A stretch of 64,000 nucleotides of DNA from Odontocerum albicorne (taxonomy: Eukaryota > Arthropoda > Insecta > Trichoptera > Odontoceridae), in NCBI GenBank assembly GCA_949825065.1, contig OX463846.1, forward strand, positions 6,343,366 to 6,407,365, given 5' to 3'. Below are positions 22,121 to 33,305 of the stretch, piece by piece. The first letter of the stretch is position 1. The number at the start of each line of letters is the position of its first letter. Under the pieces are notes generated by a model. The model saw only the letters and a list, made by a program, of their open reading frames with translations, had not been told where the DNA came from and did not search any database. The position numbers and the translations under genes are program-made.

Positions 22121-22243
22121 TATATTATTTATAGTTAAGGCATTACTATTGTGGAGGTTTAAATACATTGTAAATTATTTGTTTTATCAAACACTGTTTA
22201 TTCCACATAGAGGGGAATAAACCGTGTTTGATAAAACAAATTA
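22121..22243. mobile_element. Minimal PLE derivative (about 120 bp)
   Basis: Begins with the terminal box (TATTTATAGTTAAGGCATTA ... GGAGGTTTAAA). It then has TATCAAACACTGTTTATTCC, and immediately after the inverse GGAATAAACCGTGTTTGATA. Flanks TAATATTTATTCA (22108-22120) and TAATATTTGTTCA (22244-22256) match at 12 of 13. The hammerhead and everything between the inner arms have been deleted. Confidence 0.8.
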
Positions 22244-22381
22244 TAATATTTGTTCAATTACCTCTTAAACGTAAATAAGGATGGTACACATCAGATACAC
22301 CTAAGAAATTTGTTTCACAGTCGTACCGAATAAACTTCAAAAGTAGGTAGGTACGTCACTTATGGTTTTTCGTCCGTAATT

Positions 22382-22838
22382 CCGTTCCGTGGTTGCAGTC
22401 CTAAGACTGGTTTGCAGCAATTTGAACTCTTCTCCTCCATTCCCCCCTGTCCTGTGCGGCTCTTTTTAAGTCTGTGTATGTTGAGCAGCGCACGTCCACC
22501 AACAGGTCCTCCAGGTACTCTCGGCGTGGGCGTCCCCTAGAGTTTGTCCCCTCGGTCATGCCCTCCATTATGGCATGCAAGAGGCCCTCTTGTCGTATTA
22601 TATGCCCGATCCATCTTGCACGCCTTTCGGACAGGATCCTGAGCAGGTGCCTTCCTCCTTCGATTCGTTGGAGAACCTCTTCATTTGTGATGCGGTCTCT
22701 CCAGGAAATTCCTAATAGTCTTCTATAGGACCACATCTCAAAAGCCTCTAGTCTTCGTCTATCTCTTTCGGATAGGCACCATGTCTCGCAGCCGTACATC
22801 AAGATACTCCATACATAGGTCTTGATGAGGAGTATTCT
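22382..22838 (-). mobile_element. LINE-C copy 1, 5'-truncated, 10-bp TSD
   Basis: The exact duplication GTCCGTAATT lies at 22372-22381 and 22839-22848. The minus-strand frame encodes the C-terminal region: WSILMYGCETWCL, RRLEAFEMWSYRRLLG, RWIGHI and GRPRREYLEDLLVD, followed by a stop. The 3' end holds a small hairpin, CAGTCTTAGGACTG, and no obvious simple-repeat tail. The sequence is nearly identical to the homologous part at 25.4-25.8 kb, so both insertions look recent. Confidence 0.88.
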
Positions 22839-22888
22839 GTCCGTAATTATCAACATGTATTGTAAGATTTCTTTTATGGTAATATAAA

Positions 22889-23060
22889 CTCAATATGCCG
22901 TTTTCAAAAATAATTATGCCATTTCAAAAATAATTATGCCATTTTCAAAAATAATTATGCCATTTTCAAAAATGATTATGCCATTTTCAAAAATATTTAT
23001 GCCATTTTCAAAAATAATTATGCCATTTTCCAAAATAATTATGCCGTTTTCAAAAATAAT
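22889..23060. repeat. 21-bp minisatellite, about eight copies
   Basis: The unit is close to AAAAATAATTATGCCATTTTC, with single-base variants such as GATTATG and ATTTATG. It adjoins the LINE-C insertion. Confidence 0.88.
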
Positions 23061-23585
23061 AATCACAAGCGCACAAAAACTTAGATGCCATTAAATGTCA
23101 ATATTATAGGGGGCCATAGTCTGGTGAGTTGTAAGTCGATTTGCAATTCACTATCTAGATCCGAAATATGGAGACAACGAATAACAAAATTATGGTAAAG
23201 CGAGTGTAAATGTCAGAAATGCAAAGTGTGTTAAGAAGAAATAGATAGAATAAAACGTTGCTGGATCAATTCGACCAGATTCAGAATAAAGAAAAAGTAA
23301 AAATGTAAGGGATGTTATATCATATGATAATATGTATAGAGTATGTGTAAGGTTTTTTTTTCTGTTTGAACAATGGTTTATAAAGAGTCGTGAGAATGAA
23401 AACAGTTTGTCACAGGCTTTGCGTATTGAAACGTTTATTCATATTCACATATTCACAAAACTGAGGGCTTATAGCATTTTTTTGAATTTGTATTCTACGG
23501 TTTGCCTTTGAAATATACGATGTAAATTGTAAATGGTGTATTGTGAACAGTGAAGGTTCAAACATTACTCTATTATTACATTGTT
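23061..23585. other. Unassigned AT-rich sequence
   Basis: No motif recognised. Confidence 0.45.
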
Positions 23586-24016
23586 TGTCGTCGTTGCTGG
23601 ACATTTTAGTCGTTATTGGACCTCGTAGTCGTTGCTGGACCTCGTAGTCGATGATCCCCTCGCTATTCCAACGTCAATTTAGTTGAAAAGCGAAGTTGTA
23701 GCATGGAATTTATGTTTAGTTCTTTCTTTTTCCTCTTCAAGTGAGGGAACCGTTTTACATCAGTAAACTCACCGGGTACGTCACTGTACCGAATACGACG
23801 ACACACTGAAGTGAGACGATTAAAGCACACCGGCATGTTTTTTTTTTCCTTTTTTTAAAGAATAGGTATGACCGAAATCTAAGGTATCCTTATTACTCCG
23901 AATACTAGGCGTAAAAAAATGCTCGTGGCACTCGAGGGGAGTAGCATAATACGGAAGTCTAACCAGTGACCTTTCTCGCGGAAGTCTTATACGTCACTGC
24001 GCAGTCATTCACCTCA
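23586..24016 (-). repeat. SINE S2, copy 2
   Basis: Homologous to 484-836 over most of its length (the CCTCGTAGTCGATGATCCCC block, ATTCCAACGTCAATT, AGCGAAGTTGTAGCATGGA, CCGAATACTAGGCG). The CTCGTAGTCGTTGCTGGAC unit is duplicated at the left edge. The tRNA-like end, read on the minus strand near 23940-24016, is more decayed than in copy 1. Confidence 0.6.
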
Positions 24017-24303
24017 AACAATGTCATACATTCAGTCTAGTTGTTGTAGCTGCAGAGAGGAACTCTTACAGAAGAGTTATATAAAAGAAGTCACATATAT
24101 TAATCGAAACGAAGCGCAATGGAATAGTAAGGTAAAATTATAAAGCCTTTAATGCCTTCATTCTTGAAAAATTTAAATTAACCGACATATTATGCTTACG
24201 ACTCGTTCCCTTATTGATTGGGTTCATTGGTTGAGGGCAAAAAGACAATAAGAAGAGACTTGAGGTCGCTGAAAATGTGGAACGTAGGAACACACAAGGA
24301 GAA

Positions 24304-25013
24304 ATGAAGTGTTCACCATCCCTAGAGTTAAAACCTCTTTTGCCCAAAGGCAATATGCTTATTTGGCTCCCATTACATACAATGGCGTGCCGACTTCAAT
24401 ACAAGTAAAGATAGGAAAACCATTTAGACAGTCGATCGGAGCGTGGTTGTTATTGCGACAGGATTTTGAGTACTTGGGCTTTCAGGATGAATGACGAGTG
24501 GAAAGGATTTATGTGATCTCGTGAGTGTGGGTCTCTTCTTGTTGTTTTAATTTTGGTTATTTTTGTATTTGTGTTTCTGTGTGTTTTTCTTTTTTTCTTC
24601 TTTTTTTTTTGTTTTGAATTTGTTTTGATTTTTATTCTTATGATTGTGTGCGGTATATTGTGGGATGAATATTTTTGGTCTTTCTGGAGTGATAATGTGT
24701 GAGGAGTTGAGTTTCGTAAGATGTTTCCAGTTGTAGTTGAGTGTCACTGTTTGTCAGGTTGATGAGAGCGTGCAACGGGGTTTTGTTTTTGTGTAATCAA
24801 AAATCGGAAAGAAGTATCGATTTATTTTTTCATGCTAAATATCCTCAGTGAGATACAGGCAAAAGCCTAATTTACTGATGATACGACAAATGAAAGGCAA
24901 CAAACCCAGATCCATTAAAATTATATGTCCAAATCAAATTACCTGTTGTTTTTTCTCAAATTGTGTATATTTCTTGTCATGTGTAATAATAAATAAATAA
25001 ATAAATAAAACTG
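24304..25013 (+). mobile_element. LINE-G copy 1, 3' end with (AAAT)n tail
   Basis: An open stretch of about 60 codons (24309-24494) reads IPRVKTSFAQRQYAYLAP, then PFRQSIGAW. This resembles the extreme C-terminus of CR1/jockey-type LINE reverse transcriptases (consensus VPRVRTxxGxRSFxYxGPxLWN). About 500 bp of untranslated sequence follows, ending in AATAAATAAATAAATAAATA. A second copy at 44005-44656 begins at the same base of the element, so the truncation point is shared. Confidence 0.72.
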
Positions 25014-25342
25014 TTCTTTAAACTGCGGAGTGCAAGGATGGATGGAGATACGCCATCAAGGGCTATCATGTAAGTCACGATGCTCAGACATGAACAATAT
25101 GATGAAATAAAGCCTCTTGATCACAATTGCGTGATGATAGAATAACGATTCTTGCAGTAGGTCAATGGCAATTTTGAATCTGCCAGCGTTACGGTTAAAT
25201 TAGTTAAATGCACATATACCACTCAAATACACTCAATTCAAGTAATCTTCGGTCTAGTGATATTGAGGATTAGTTACTTGTATAAAGTACGGATCAAGTA
25301 GTAAGCATGTTTGATTTACAATCTATTGGATTCTGGATTGAA
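25014..25342. other. Unassigned sequence
   Basis: Lies between LINE-G and LINE-C copies. Nothing recognised. Confidence 0.4.
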
Positions 25343-25353
25343 AATTTCAAATT

Positions 25354-26121
25354 TTTTTCCGTGGTTGCAGTCCTAAGACTGGTTTGCAGCAATTTGAACT
25401 CTTCACCTCCATTCCCTCCTGTCCTGTGCGGCTCTTTTTAAGTCTGTATATGTTGAGCAGCGCACGTCCACCAACAGGTCCTCCAGGTACTCTCGGCGTG
25501 GGCGTCCCCTAGAGTTTGTCCCCTCGGTCATACCCTCCATTATGGCATGCAAGAGGCCCTCTTGTCGTATTATATGACCGATCCATCTTGCACGCCTTTC
25601 GGACAGGATCCTGAGCAGGTGCCTTCCTCCTTCGATTCGTTGGAGAACCTCTTCATTTGTGATGCGGTCTCTCCAGGAAATTCCTAATAGTCTTCTATAG
25701 GACCACATCTCAAAAGCCTCTAGTCTTCGTCTATCTCTTTCGGATAGGCACCATGTCTCGCAGCCGTACATCAAGATACTCCATACATAGGTCTTGATGA
25801 GGAGTATTCTCAGTTTTAGGTCTATATTATTTGATTCTATTATTTTCGACCTTTTATTAAATGCAAGTCTAGCCTGATGTATACGGCTGTCGACCTCGCT
25901 CTTGGACCGACCGTCCCATGTTATTTTGCTCCCGAGGTAGACAAACTCCTTGGTGTTCTTTAGTGGTTTACCCGACATCACTATTCTCATCTGGCGCTGC
26001 GCTCGGCCTACAGTCAGCAGCTTTGTTTTGTCTTTATTTATCTTCATACTGTAGTTATTTTGAAGAATACTTTCCATAGTTGTTAAGGCCTCTTGTAGTT
26101 CCTCTTCACTTTCAGCAACCG
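25354..26121 (-). mobile_element. LINE-C copy 2, 5'-truncated, 11-bp TSD
   Basis: The exact duplication AATTTCAAATT lies at 25343-25353 and 26122-26132. The minus-strand coding region is open for over 220 codons. It starts just after the lost YADD loop (AESEEELQEAL, then KINKDKTKLLTVG), continues with EFVYLGSKITWDG and LMYGCETWCL, and ends like copy 1. The 3' end has the same CAGTC/GACTG hairpin. It is longer than copy 1 but nearly identical where they overlap. Confidence 0.9.
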
Positions 26122-26281
26122 AATTTCAAATTATTCAAATTATATCGTTTAATGATAGTTTTCAAGTATCGTTTTACATTTTTAGTATAATAATAAGACA
26201 TATATTTCTATCTGTTTTTTTTCCAGATCCACTATGTGATTTAAGCTATTTGATAAAATTTTGTTTGTAATTTTTAAAATA

Positions 26282-26824
26282 CAGTTGGAATTGGTTATAA
26301 CGATCAAGACAATACTAACAGAATAAGCTTGTTATAGCCATAATTTATTATATCAAATTGAAGTATACTATTACTTGGTAGCTATTTTTTTTAAATTATG
26401 ATATTTGATAACAATATTATTGTTTTTAAATTGTGCATCTGTATAAAATATGCCTTACCAAACAAAACATTTAAAAACACACAATTCATTTCACAATGTT
26501 ATTTTACAAGATGTGGTCATACAATGATCAACAATTATAAATAAAAGTACACCATTATGCCATGTTCCTAAGAAGATAGGCAAAAGTGACAAACTTCCGT
26601 GATTAAACATAAGAATAAAAAAAAAAAATTTAAACACTGCTTTTTCATATACTTAATTGATTTTTTTCATGCACCCAAGTTATTCAAAATGTTTGCATGA
26701 AATATGTTTGTTATAACTGGAAGCAATTGTATGGAAATGCGCATAAATTAAAATCATTATAAAGTTTGGCTCACTATAGCAGTGATCTCTTTATATCCGT
26801 GCTCGTAATAACCAAATTCTACTG
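26282..26824. mobile_element. pogo/Tigger-like MITE, 543 bp
   Basis: The ends are inverted repeats: CAGTTGGAATTGGTTATAAC at the left and, read inward from the right, CAGTAGAATTTGGTTATTAC. They match at 20 of 24 positions including the flanking TA. TA lies on both sides (26280-26281 and 26825-26826), the expected duplication for the Tc1/mariner/pogo superfamily; ends starting CAGT and the TTATAACGA block fit pogo-like elements. No transposase frame is present, so this is a non-autonomous element. Confidence 0.75.
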
Positions 26825-26826
26825 TA

Positions 26827-27536
26827 ATTATCAAATGCCGTTTATTTTTAATTATATTGTATCTCAATGAACACGCTATTTTCGATAAAGGCTATTGAGA
26901 AAAAATCTTAGTGTTATATTTCTGGCAAAGAACTTATAAAACAATTATATTAAATATTGAGCCATTCTGTAACTCGACAATTTTTCAACCCTTTTGTAAC
27001 AGTTAAATTTAATACTCCTCCTTCAGAATTCATTGTTTCAGAACTCGGTAAGCAGTAAAAAATGTAATAACCGACCTCTTGGACAAGTTCCAATATCAAA
27101 TTTTAAATTCCAAAGCTGCCTGCAGTTAATTGCGGATATATATCATAGCCGAAAGGAGACTTTGGAAATAATTCACTTTGTTACGAACCAAGTATTTTTA
27201 AACTTTGTAGGTATCCAATAAATATAAGTTAAAGCCCTGAAGTTTATCACCGGCACGAAAAGTGTTAAGATATGAAAATACAATTTTGAAAGTGTTTCTA
27301 TAAATAAATTAAAAAATATAATTTATTTCCGGTGAGTTGAAATTTCGACAAAGAAAAATTATATTTTTTAGATTTATCAATTGATTCATTTAACAAGCTA
27401 AGAAAGTCTGCATTACGCACGTTGAAGATTGTGTTTGGAAAATAAAATAAGAACCACTGGATTAGGCGGGTTTCGCTCTCCGTTGCCAATGACTTCGAGT
27501 AACAATACTGTAACATACAACATAAGCACCTTTGAC
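26827..27536. other. Unassigned AT-rich sequence
   Basis: No recognised motif. Confidence 0.45.
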
Positions 27537-27725
27537 TTGACACTTATCCATCTTTGAAAATGTATCCAACGACACTTATTCGTGCTTGAAAAATGTATCC
27601 AATGACACTTATCCAAGCTTGACAATGTATCCAATGACACTTATCCAAGCTTGACAATGTATTCAATGACACTTATTCAAGCTTGACAATGTATCCAATG
27701 ACACTTATCCATGCTTGAAAACGTA
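27537..27725. repeat. 32-bp minisatellite, about six copies
   Basis: The unit is close to GACACTTATCCAAGCTTGAC plus AATGTATCCAAT. The outer copies are more diverged (for example CCATCTTTGAAAATG). Confidence 0.85.
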
Positions 27726-28014
27726 TTATATGGTATATAAGTCCAGGAGAGATAATAAACATAATTTTAATATCCTAATAATCGAGATCAAACGTCTCAA
27801 ACGTCTATGGTCGCATTTCGGGTGCCAGAAGTCTAAATAAAAGGAGAAAAAGTCAATATTAATATCCTTTTTTTAATTTGATGACCTAATACTTACCACT
27901 TTAATTACTAGACGGACTGATTTTTTTTTCAATAACTAAAAAAAATGGTTTTTTATGTGTTTATTTGTAATAACGTTCTAGAATTTCTAGACGTTTCGTT
28001 AGTTGACAGAAATT
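27726..28014. other. Unassigned AT-rich sequence
   Basis: Nothing recognised. Confidence 0.4.
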
Positions 28015-28160
28015 ACCACATAGTTACAAACTTCCGTGACCTAGTTAGTAAGACACCTGTTTTTTTAACTTTAAGTTTATGGATTCAATTCCTACTGATT
28101 TATTGAAAGATTTTGTCGTATAGCAAAAAGTCTGCCAGGCTGTACTTTAAACAACCAAAA
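28015..28160 (+). repeat. SINE S1 copy
   Basis: The head reads CTTCCGTGACCTAGTTAGTA with an A-box-like segment, then a B-box-like GGATTCAATTCC. A shortened body follows: GCAAAAAGTCTGCCAGGCTG, then TACTTTAAACAACC. Confidence 0.6.
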
Positions 28161-29464
28161 GTAATACAATGCTTAACAAAATTCAACGAAAAATAATGAT
28201 GGAATGCCTACAGTTCGAAAATCTAACCTACCCTAATCTAAGGTTCGAAAATTATAGATACAAAACTGGTTGAACATACACAAAATCATGCTGTATTCTT
28301 TATTGGGCAACTTTTAACACAGTTCTTTCGGTTTTTCTAACTCTTTACCTTACTTTCTTTTATAAAAAAATTCACGTAGTTTGATTATCATTTTAATGTC
28401 ATCCTCTTCAACGAATTATGGTATTCATAAATGCATTATAAATTTGTTTAGTCAGTTCTTTTTTCATTCAAGTATATACACATAAATATAAAAACGAAAG
28501 TTGTTATAGTCGATAATATAAAATATTGCATTTTCTGACTATTATTCAGTGATGTTATAAAAACTGAACTAAATCGGGGAAAACAAAAGTTTTCTTTCTC
28601 CCTTGGTTAGTTATTTACCCCATAGAAAGGCATTGGAAGAATATCTTTCTTGCGAGTTGTATAGAAAATCCTTTTAACATATCCATACAAAGCGCTTCCA
28701 GTCACAATAAATTCTGCTGCATATAATTCCGAGTAACATATTTCTTCCGATAAACCTTCCCTGATATCTCTCGCATTGATCACTACCAATATACATAATG
28801 TATACAAATATACGACTATTTCCAAAAGCTTATTCGATATGATTTGTTAGGAAGTTTCTGCTTTTATTTTTATAACAAGTCGACGTTGGTCACATTTCCT
28901 ATCAAATACAAAATTATTCCGAATTATGAATGAAACTTTTTAATGGTGAATTATAACTTAGTTTTTTTTTATATTTTAGGTATCATTAAGTGGAACTATA
29001 AAATTGGTTATTATAAAATTTTCCTAGCATTTCCATTTAAATTCTGTTGTTTTGATTCAAGTTTCGAGCCCCTTTACCGAGCCCTTTGTAAGATAAACTA
29101 AACAGTGATTATAATACGTTACCCATCAAATATAAGGGTTGATGTTTTGTACAGTAGTTCAAGGATAATTAAAACGGAAATTGTAGAAAATGTTAAAATC
29201 TAAAATAAACATTAACCTTAAAACATATTTTTTTAATAATTATACACAGTAGAAATGTAAGCCTTCTTATCGTTACATTCAACTTATTATTTTTCATCAG
29301 TCATTAATAGTGGGTTAAAATTATGAGTTGGAACGCTTTTGAGGAGAATCCGCTTTTTAATCAGCGTTATGTAAATTATTATTATTATGAGCGTTGCACA
29401 TAATGTGTATTAAACTTAAATTGTGCGATAATAATGAAAGTGTACAAAAAATGCAGTACTTCAG
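28161..29464. other. Unassigned AT-rich sequence
   Basis: A 72-codon minus-strand frame at 28607-28825 has a hydrophobic N-terminus but no recognisable family. I do not call it a gene. Confidence 0.4.
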
Positions 29465-29712
29465 ATAAATAAAGGGGCAATGAGATGGTTCAGCCACGTG
29501 GAAAAATGGATGAGGAAATATTTAAAAAAATAATCTATACAGGTTGTATAAAATATACGAGAAGTTTAGGAAGACCAAGAAAATCAAACACTATCAAATT
29601 TATGAAATTTCAGAATAAGAGAGTATGTGTAACAAGGTGTGTAGACGTGGTAGAAGCGAATGATACTTTATGATAGAAAGAACTGGCGATCAGTTCTCTC
29701 TGCCTATCCTAA
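29465..29712 (+). pseudogene. LINE-D C-terminal region with intact 3'-end motif
   Basis: Reads MRWFSHVEKWMRK, then SLGRPRKS, then a form of CMDVxEAND. After a frame break it gives DRKNWRSVLSAYPNTDMA and a stop. These are ordered C-terminal blocks of LINE-D. Immediately downstream lies a GAT-rich tract. Confidence 0.75.
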
Positions 29713-29765
29713 TACTGACATGGCGTGATGGTGATGATAATGGTGATGATGATGGTGATGATGTA
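29713..29765. repeat. (GAT)n-rich microsatellite
   Basis: Imperfect GATGGTGATGATAATGGTGA type tract directly after the LINE-D stop codon. It may descend from the tail of the element. Confidence 0.8.
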
Positions 29766-30089
29766 TTTAGTTGGTCCTGAGCACAACTGACGTTTCGAAA
29801 GAGTTATTGCTTTCACACTAAAAGTGATGTTAAGATCTATGACGCTACCTACATACAATCGCGACCGCAATTAATCTGAACCAACTAAACACTGCTTAGT
29901 TCATTTAAGTTATTTTAAAACTTATTTTTAATAAATATTTATTAAGTTAACATTTAGTAGTGCTCATAGGGTAAATTTTAAATAACTGTGCGGCAAGATG
30001 TATTGCTTCGAAAAGAAAGAACTCAATTGCTAAAATATTATTAGTTTTCACCGTCTTTTGATCCAAACATTATCTTATGCTTATAAAGA
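29766..30089. other. Unassigned sequence
   Basis: No recognised motif. Confidence 0.4.
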
Positions 30090-30570
30090 TACTATGAGCA
30101 TATCACACTTTCTTTGTAGTCTTTCTGCTCAATATTTCTATCAAAAACCTTCTGTGCAGTTTACTAACTTACTACATTAACTAAACTGGTGGTTCTGTAA
30201 CTTCCACATTTCATTCTTGCACTCTTATCTATATATCACGGAACTATCACTGCACTCACCAGTCTTTCTCCAGAAATCTTGACATCTTTTGAAAAATTAT
30301 CAAAGCCACCTGAAAATTAGCTTGGCCCCACACACTTTTAGTTCCATGCTAACTTCATCATTATCTGACGTTTTCTTTTTTATCATGTCTTTAAGAGTCA
30401 TTTGTCCTTCTACTAGACTTCTTCCATTCACATTTTCTAAACGCTCGTCATTCTGAACTAACAATACTTGATTTAAAATAATTTCTACTACTATCTCCAT
30501 TCTCACACATTCCTTCGAAATATTCATTCCATCTCGAGCGAACCATTCCTTTTTCAAACAAAACTCTTCC
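30090..30570 (-). pseudogene. LINE-D reverse transcriptase N-terminal region, decayed
   Basis: The minus strand shows the blocks that precede and open the RT domain: NEYFEGM (family form RWxEYFxxLL), a lysine-rich linker, then after frame breaks SAVIVP-YIDKSARMKCGSY with TTSLVNVVSK (family form VIVPLYKGKGDRMECGNYRGISLLSVVGK). It is the only upstream part of LINE-D seen in the window. Confidence 0.65.
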
Positions 30571-31189
30571 ATTCTTGTTTTTCATTCAACTCATACCACC
30601 AGTACATTTTTTTCCTCACGTGTTATTTACTTTCTTTCATAATATTTTAACATTTCTTCCGCACTCATATTCAACATTCAGTGTTCTTCATTTCTAAATT
30701 CATTTTTCTTTATTTCAACTAATGTTTATTTTTATCTTCAAATATTCACTCTCTCAATCTCTTTTCATTGATGCGTCAATATTTTAGGTTGAATTACATC
30801 AAGTGGCTTTTTATAAGTAGCTTCAAAAAATTCAGTATCCTCCCAAACCATTATGGATTAATACCATTCATTGAAGATGGTCCACTTAATTTGGCATGTT
30901 GTTGAATGCGAATAACATAACGATCCACAACATCTGGTCCGCTGTACATAACTAAGGACAAGGTACTCAAGTGTGCGAGGTAAATACACCAGACTGTATA
31001 CCAGGCCCGTGCCCCATTTGGAATTATGCCGGGTCATTTATTCCCTCACGTGTTTGTATAATGATTATGTATCATTTTCATACATTTTTTACCGTGTGAA
31101 CTATTTCTGGTTAGCACTTGAATATATTTATTGAAACGTGTAATACTATTTCAATTGAAGAATTTTATACCATCCATCTTTTCGTGTAG
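30571..31189. other. Unassigned sequence
   Basis: Rich in C and T on the plus strand up to about 30780 (a possible continuation of the minus-strand LINE). Beyond that nothing is recognised. Confidence 0.35.
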
Positions 31190-31690
31190 CTCATGATTGA
31201 GCATCGTAGCTCCCACGACATCCTCCAACGAATCCTCTCCATTAATTCCTGCCCTACGCGGATCGAAGGGCAGTTGTTAAGGGTAGTTCAGTTGCATCTT
31301 TTACTTGGTCAGTCCATTACATTGAGTTTCATCCTCGTTTGCGCCGTCCTTCCACGCCTCCAGCAACCACAAACCTCTCCAAACTATCTCCTCGGCCACA
31401 AGCAATATACACTAGGAATCCAAGAGCTCGTCAAATGCGTATTGTCGATAATTTGTCAGTGGTTCTAAGTTCTTCGAGAATGGAGGCATTAGTTGCCTTG
31501 CTATCCATGGAATTTGTAACATTCTCCTTCAGTACCATGTATTAAATGCATCTCTTCTACGTCTCTCGTTTGCTCTCAGAGTCCAAGTCAACGCGCCATA
31601 CATGAATATTTCGAAGATGTGAGACTTAACTATGCGCATTTTCGTAATGATGGTGATACTTCTGTTCTTCCATATATTTTTCAGCTTTGA
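31190..31690 (-). pseudogene. LINE-F C-terminal region, decayed
   Basis: Minus strand: SITIITKMRIVKSHIFEIFM then YGALTWTLRANERRRRDAF, RRMLQIPWIAR, SILEEL, a broken segment with GRGDSLERFVVAGGVEGRRK-like residues in another frame, and DQVKDAT. This is the post-RT region of another non-LTR retrotransposon family. Several frameshifts and stops are present. Confidence 0.7.
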
Positions 31691-33305
31691 AATCATATTT
31701 TTTCCATTTCAGTTCTTCTTTTCACCTCAGCCTCGCACCCCCCCATTGTTTGTTATACTGGAGCCTTAGTAAATAAAGCCAGTTACCACCACTTTTATAG
31801 TATAATAGAATTTCATACAATTATTCATAAATATTTAACAATCGCTTTTCCCTGTCGTGGTTCTCTGGTCTTTCTCGAATTTAGCACGCTACCCGTCTCT
31901 CTACCTCCCGGTCCTGGGCCATGTGCTTTAAAAGGATCCTGTTTATTCCTTCACTTGATTCACCCACCAGGACACCTTCCCCTTGTTCAACTAGCCTAAA
32001 CTCTTCGCATAATCACCAACTTCCACGTACTTGAACATTTTTTTCTGACAACATGCACGAAGCACGTTAGGATTATTTTTCTGCACGTTGTAAAACTTAT
32101 TTCAGTAATCTCCAATTTGACGATAGAGATGTTGGTGCGCCTTGCGATCCATGGAAAACAAAACATCGCCTTCAACAGGCAAGGATAAATAAAAAGAACG
32201 TACTACCATTTTTCAGCATAATATACATCCTTTACATTATCTGTTTCTTCTGAATGCCTTTCATTCGGTTTACTTTACCGCCTTTCTTTCATTAGAATAT
32301 TTTGACGTAGTAATTAAATTTTCCACCCAGTCTTTCAATATGTTTAAATCATCTTCGTGTTTTTTTTTTCATGATACTTTACGAATTGGGCTTTCATTAG
32401 TTTTAATACCTAAAAAATTCATATATTTTTCTGTTCTGCGAGTAAAATGAGATCACGTATTTTACTGTTTGTGACACTAATACGAAACCGTGTCTCATTA
32501 TATTAGTAGATATGTTTGGATTAGATTGTTTGCCTTTTAAGCCTTTCGTCTCAATTAGATTGAGCCTTATCCCTTCTCGTCGTTCAATATTCTTTTCCAT
32601 CGAGAAACACATGTGTCGACCTCCCTAGTCTAGTTAATAAGACGCGTGATATATAATAAAAAAATAAAACAGTACATATTTTAAGAAATACAAAGAAATG
32701 GTGAATTTTTATTTCAGTCAGGTATTAAGAATATTTTGAGTTAAAGAGTGTTTTGCTTAAAAATAGTTATGAGGGAGCACTCTTCATTAAACTAAAAAAA
32801 TGTGACCATGTTTGATAGTCCATGCTTTAAAACCAGCTACAAGCTAATATGAGACTTGCACCATTAAAACGTAAATTTTCTAACTCTAAACCTCCCTTCA
32901 GTGACGAAGCGTGATTATCCTATTTTTTCCATTATACTTTTTCAATCTCCCTTTCCTTCTGTCCATTGATGGCTTCAGTAAATGTGTTTATTTTTAATAT
33001 TGTTGATTGTTTTTTTTTTACATTAAGTATTATATGGTTTTTTTTCCTTATTAATGTTAACGCCCACCATGCTCTCAAAATTTCGCACAACAATAGTTTA
33101 TATAATTGGAAGAAATCGACACCTAAATATAATAAAACCGCCATATTACATATTGTATAGTTATTTTTTTTTATTAAATACACGAACTGAAAAATCAGAT
33201 TGACTGAAACAAAATGACGACTGTTATGTTACTTTGTAATACTGTTACTTTGAGCGGCTTTGAAGAGTGTTTGTTGTCTAAACGAATAAAATGTATCATT
33301 TACCT
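31691..33305. other. Mostly unassigned; possible LINE scrap at 31830-31930 and SINE head trace at 32615-32660
   Basis: The minus strand near 31860-31930 reads HMAQDREVERRVA, similar to the AxDRxxWR end motif of many LINEs. On the plus strand, GTCGACCTCCCTAGTCTAGT (32614-32633) resembles the S1 SINE head. The remainder is AT-rich with short chance frames. Confidence 0.35.

Noticed and set aside
22889..23060. CRISPR-like repeat array
   Set aside because: Units are directly adjacent with no unique spacers, and the DNA is clearly eukaryotic. The same holds for the other minisatellites.
28607..28825. Possible secreted peptide on the minus strand
   Set aside because: Hydrophobic start but no cleavage-site pattern I trust, no exon signals and no second copy.
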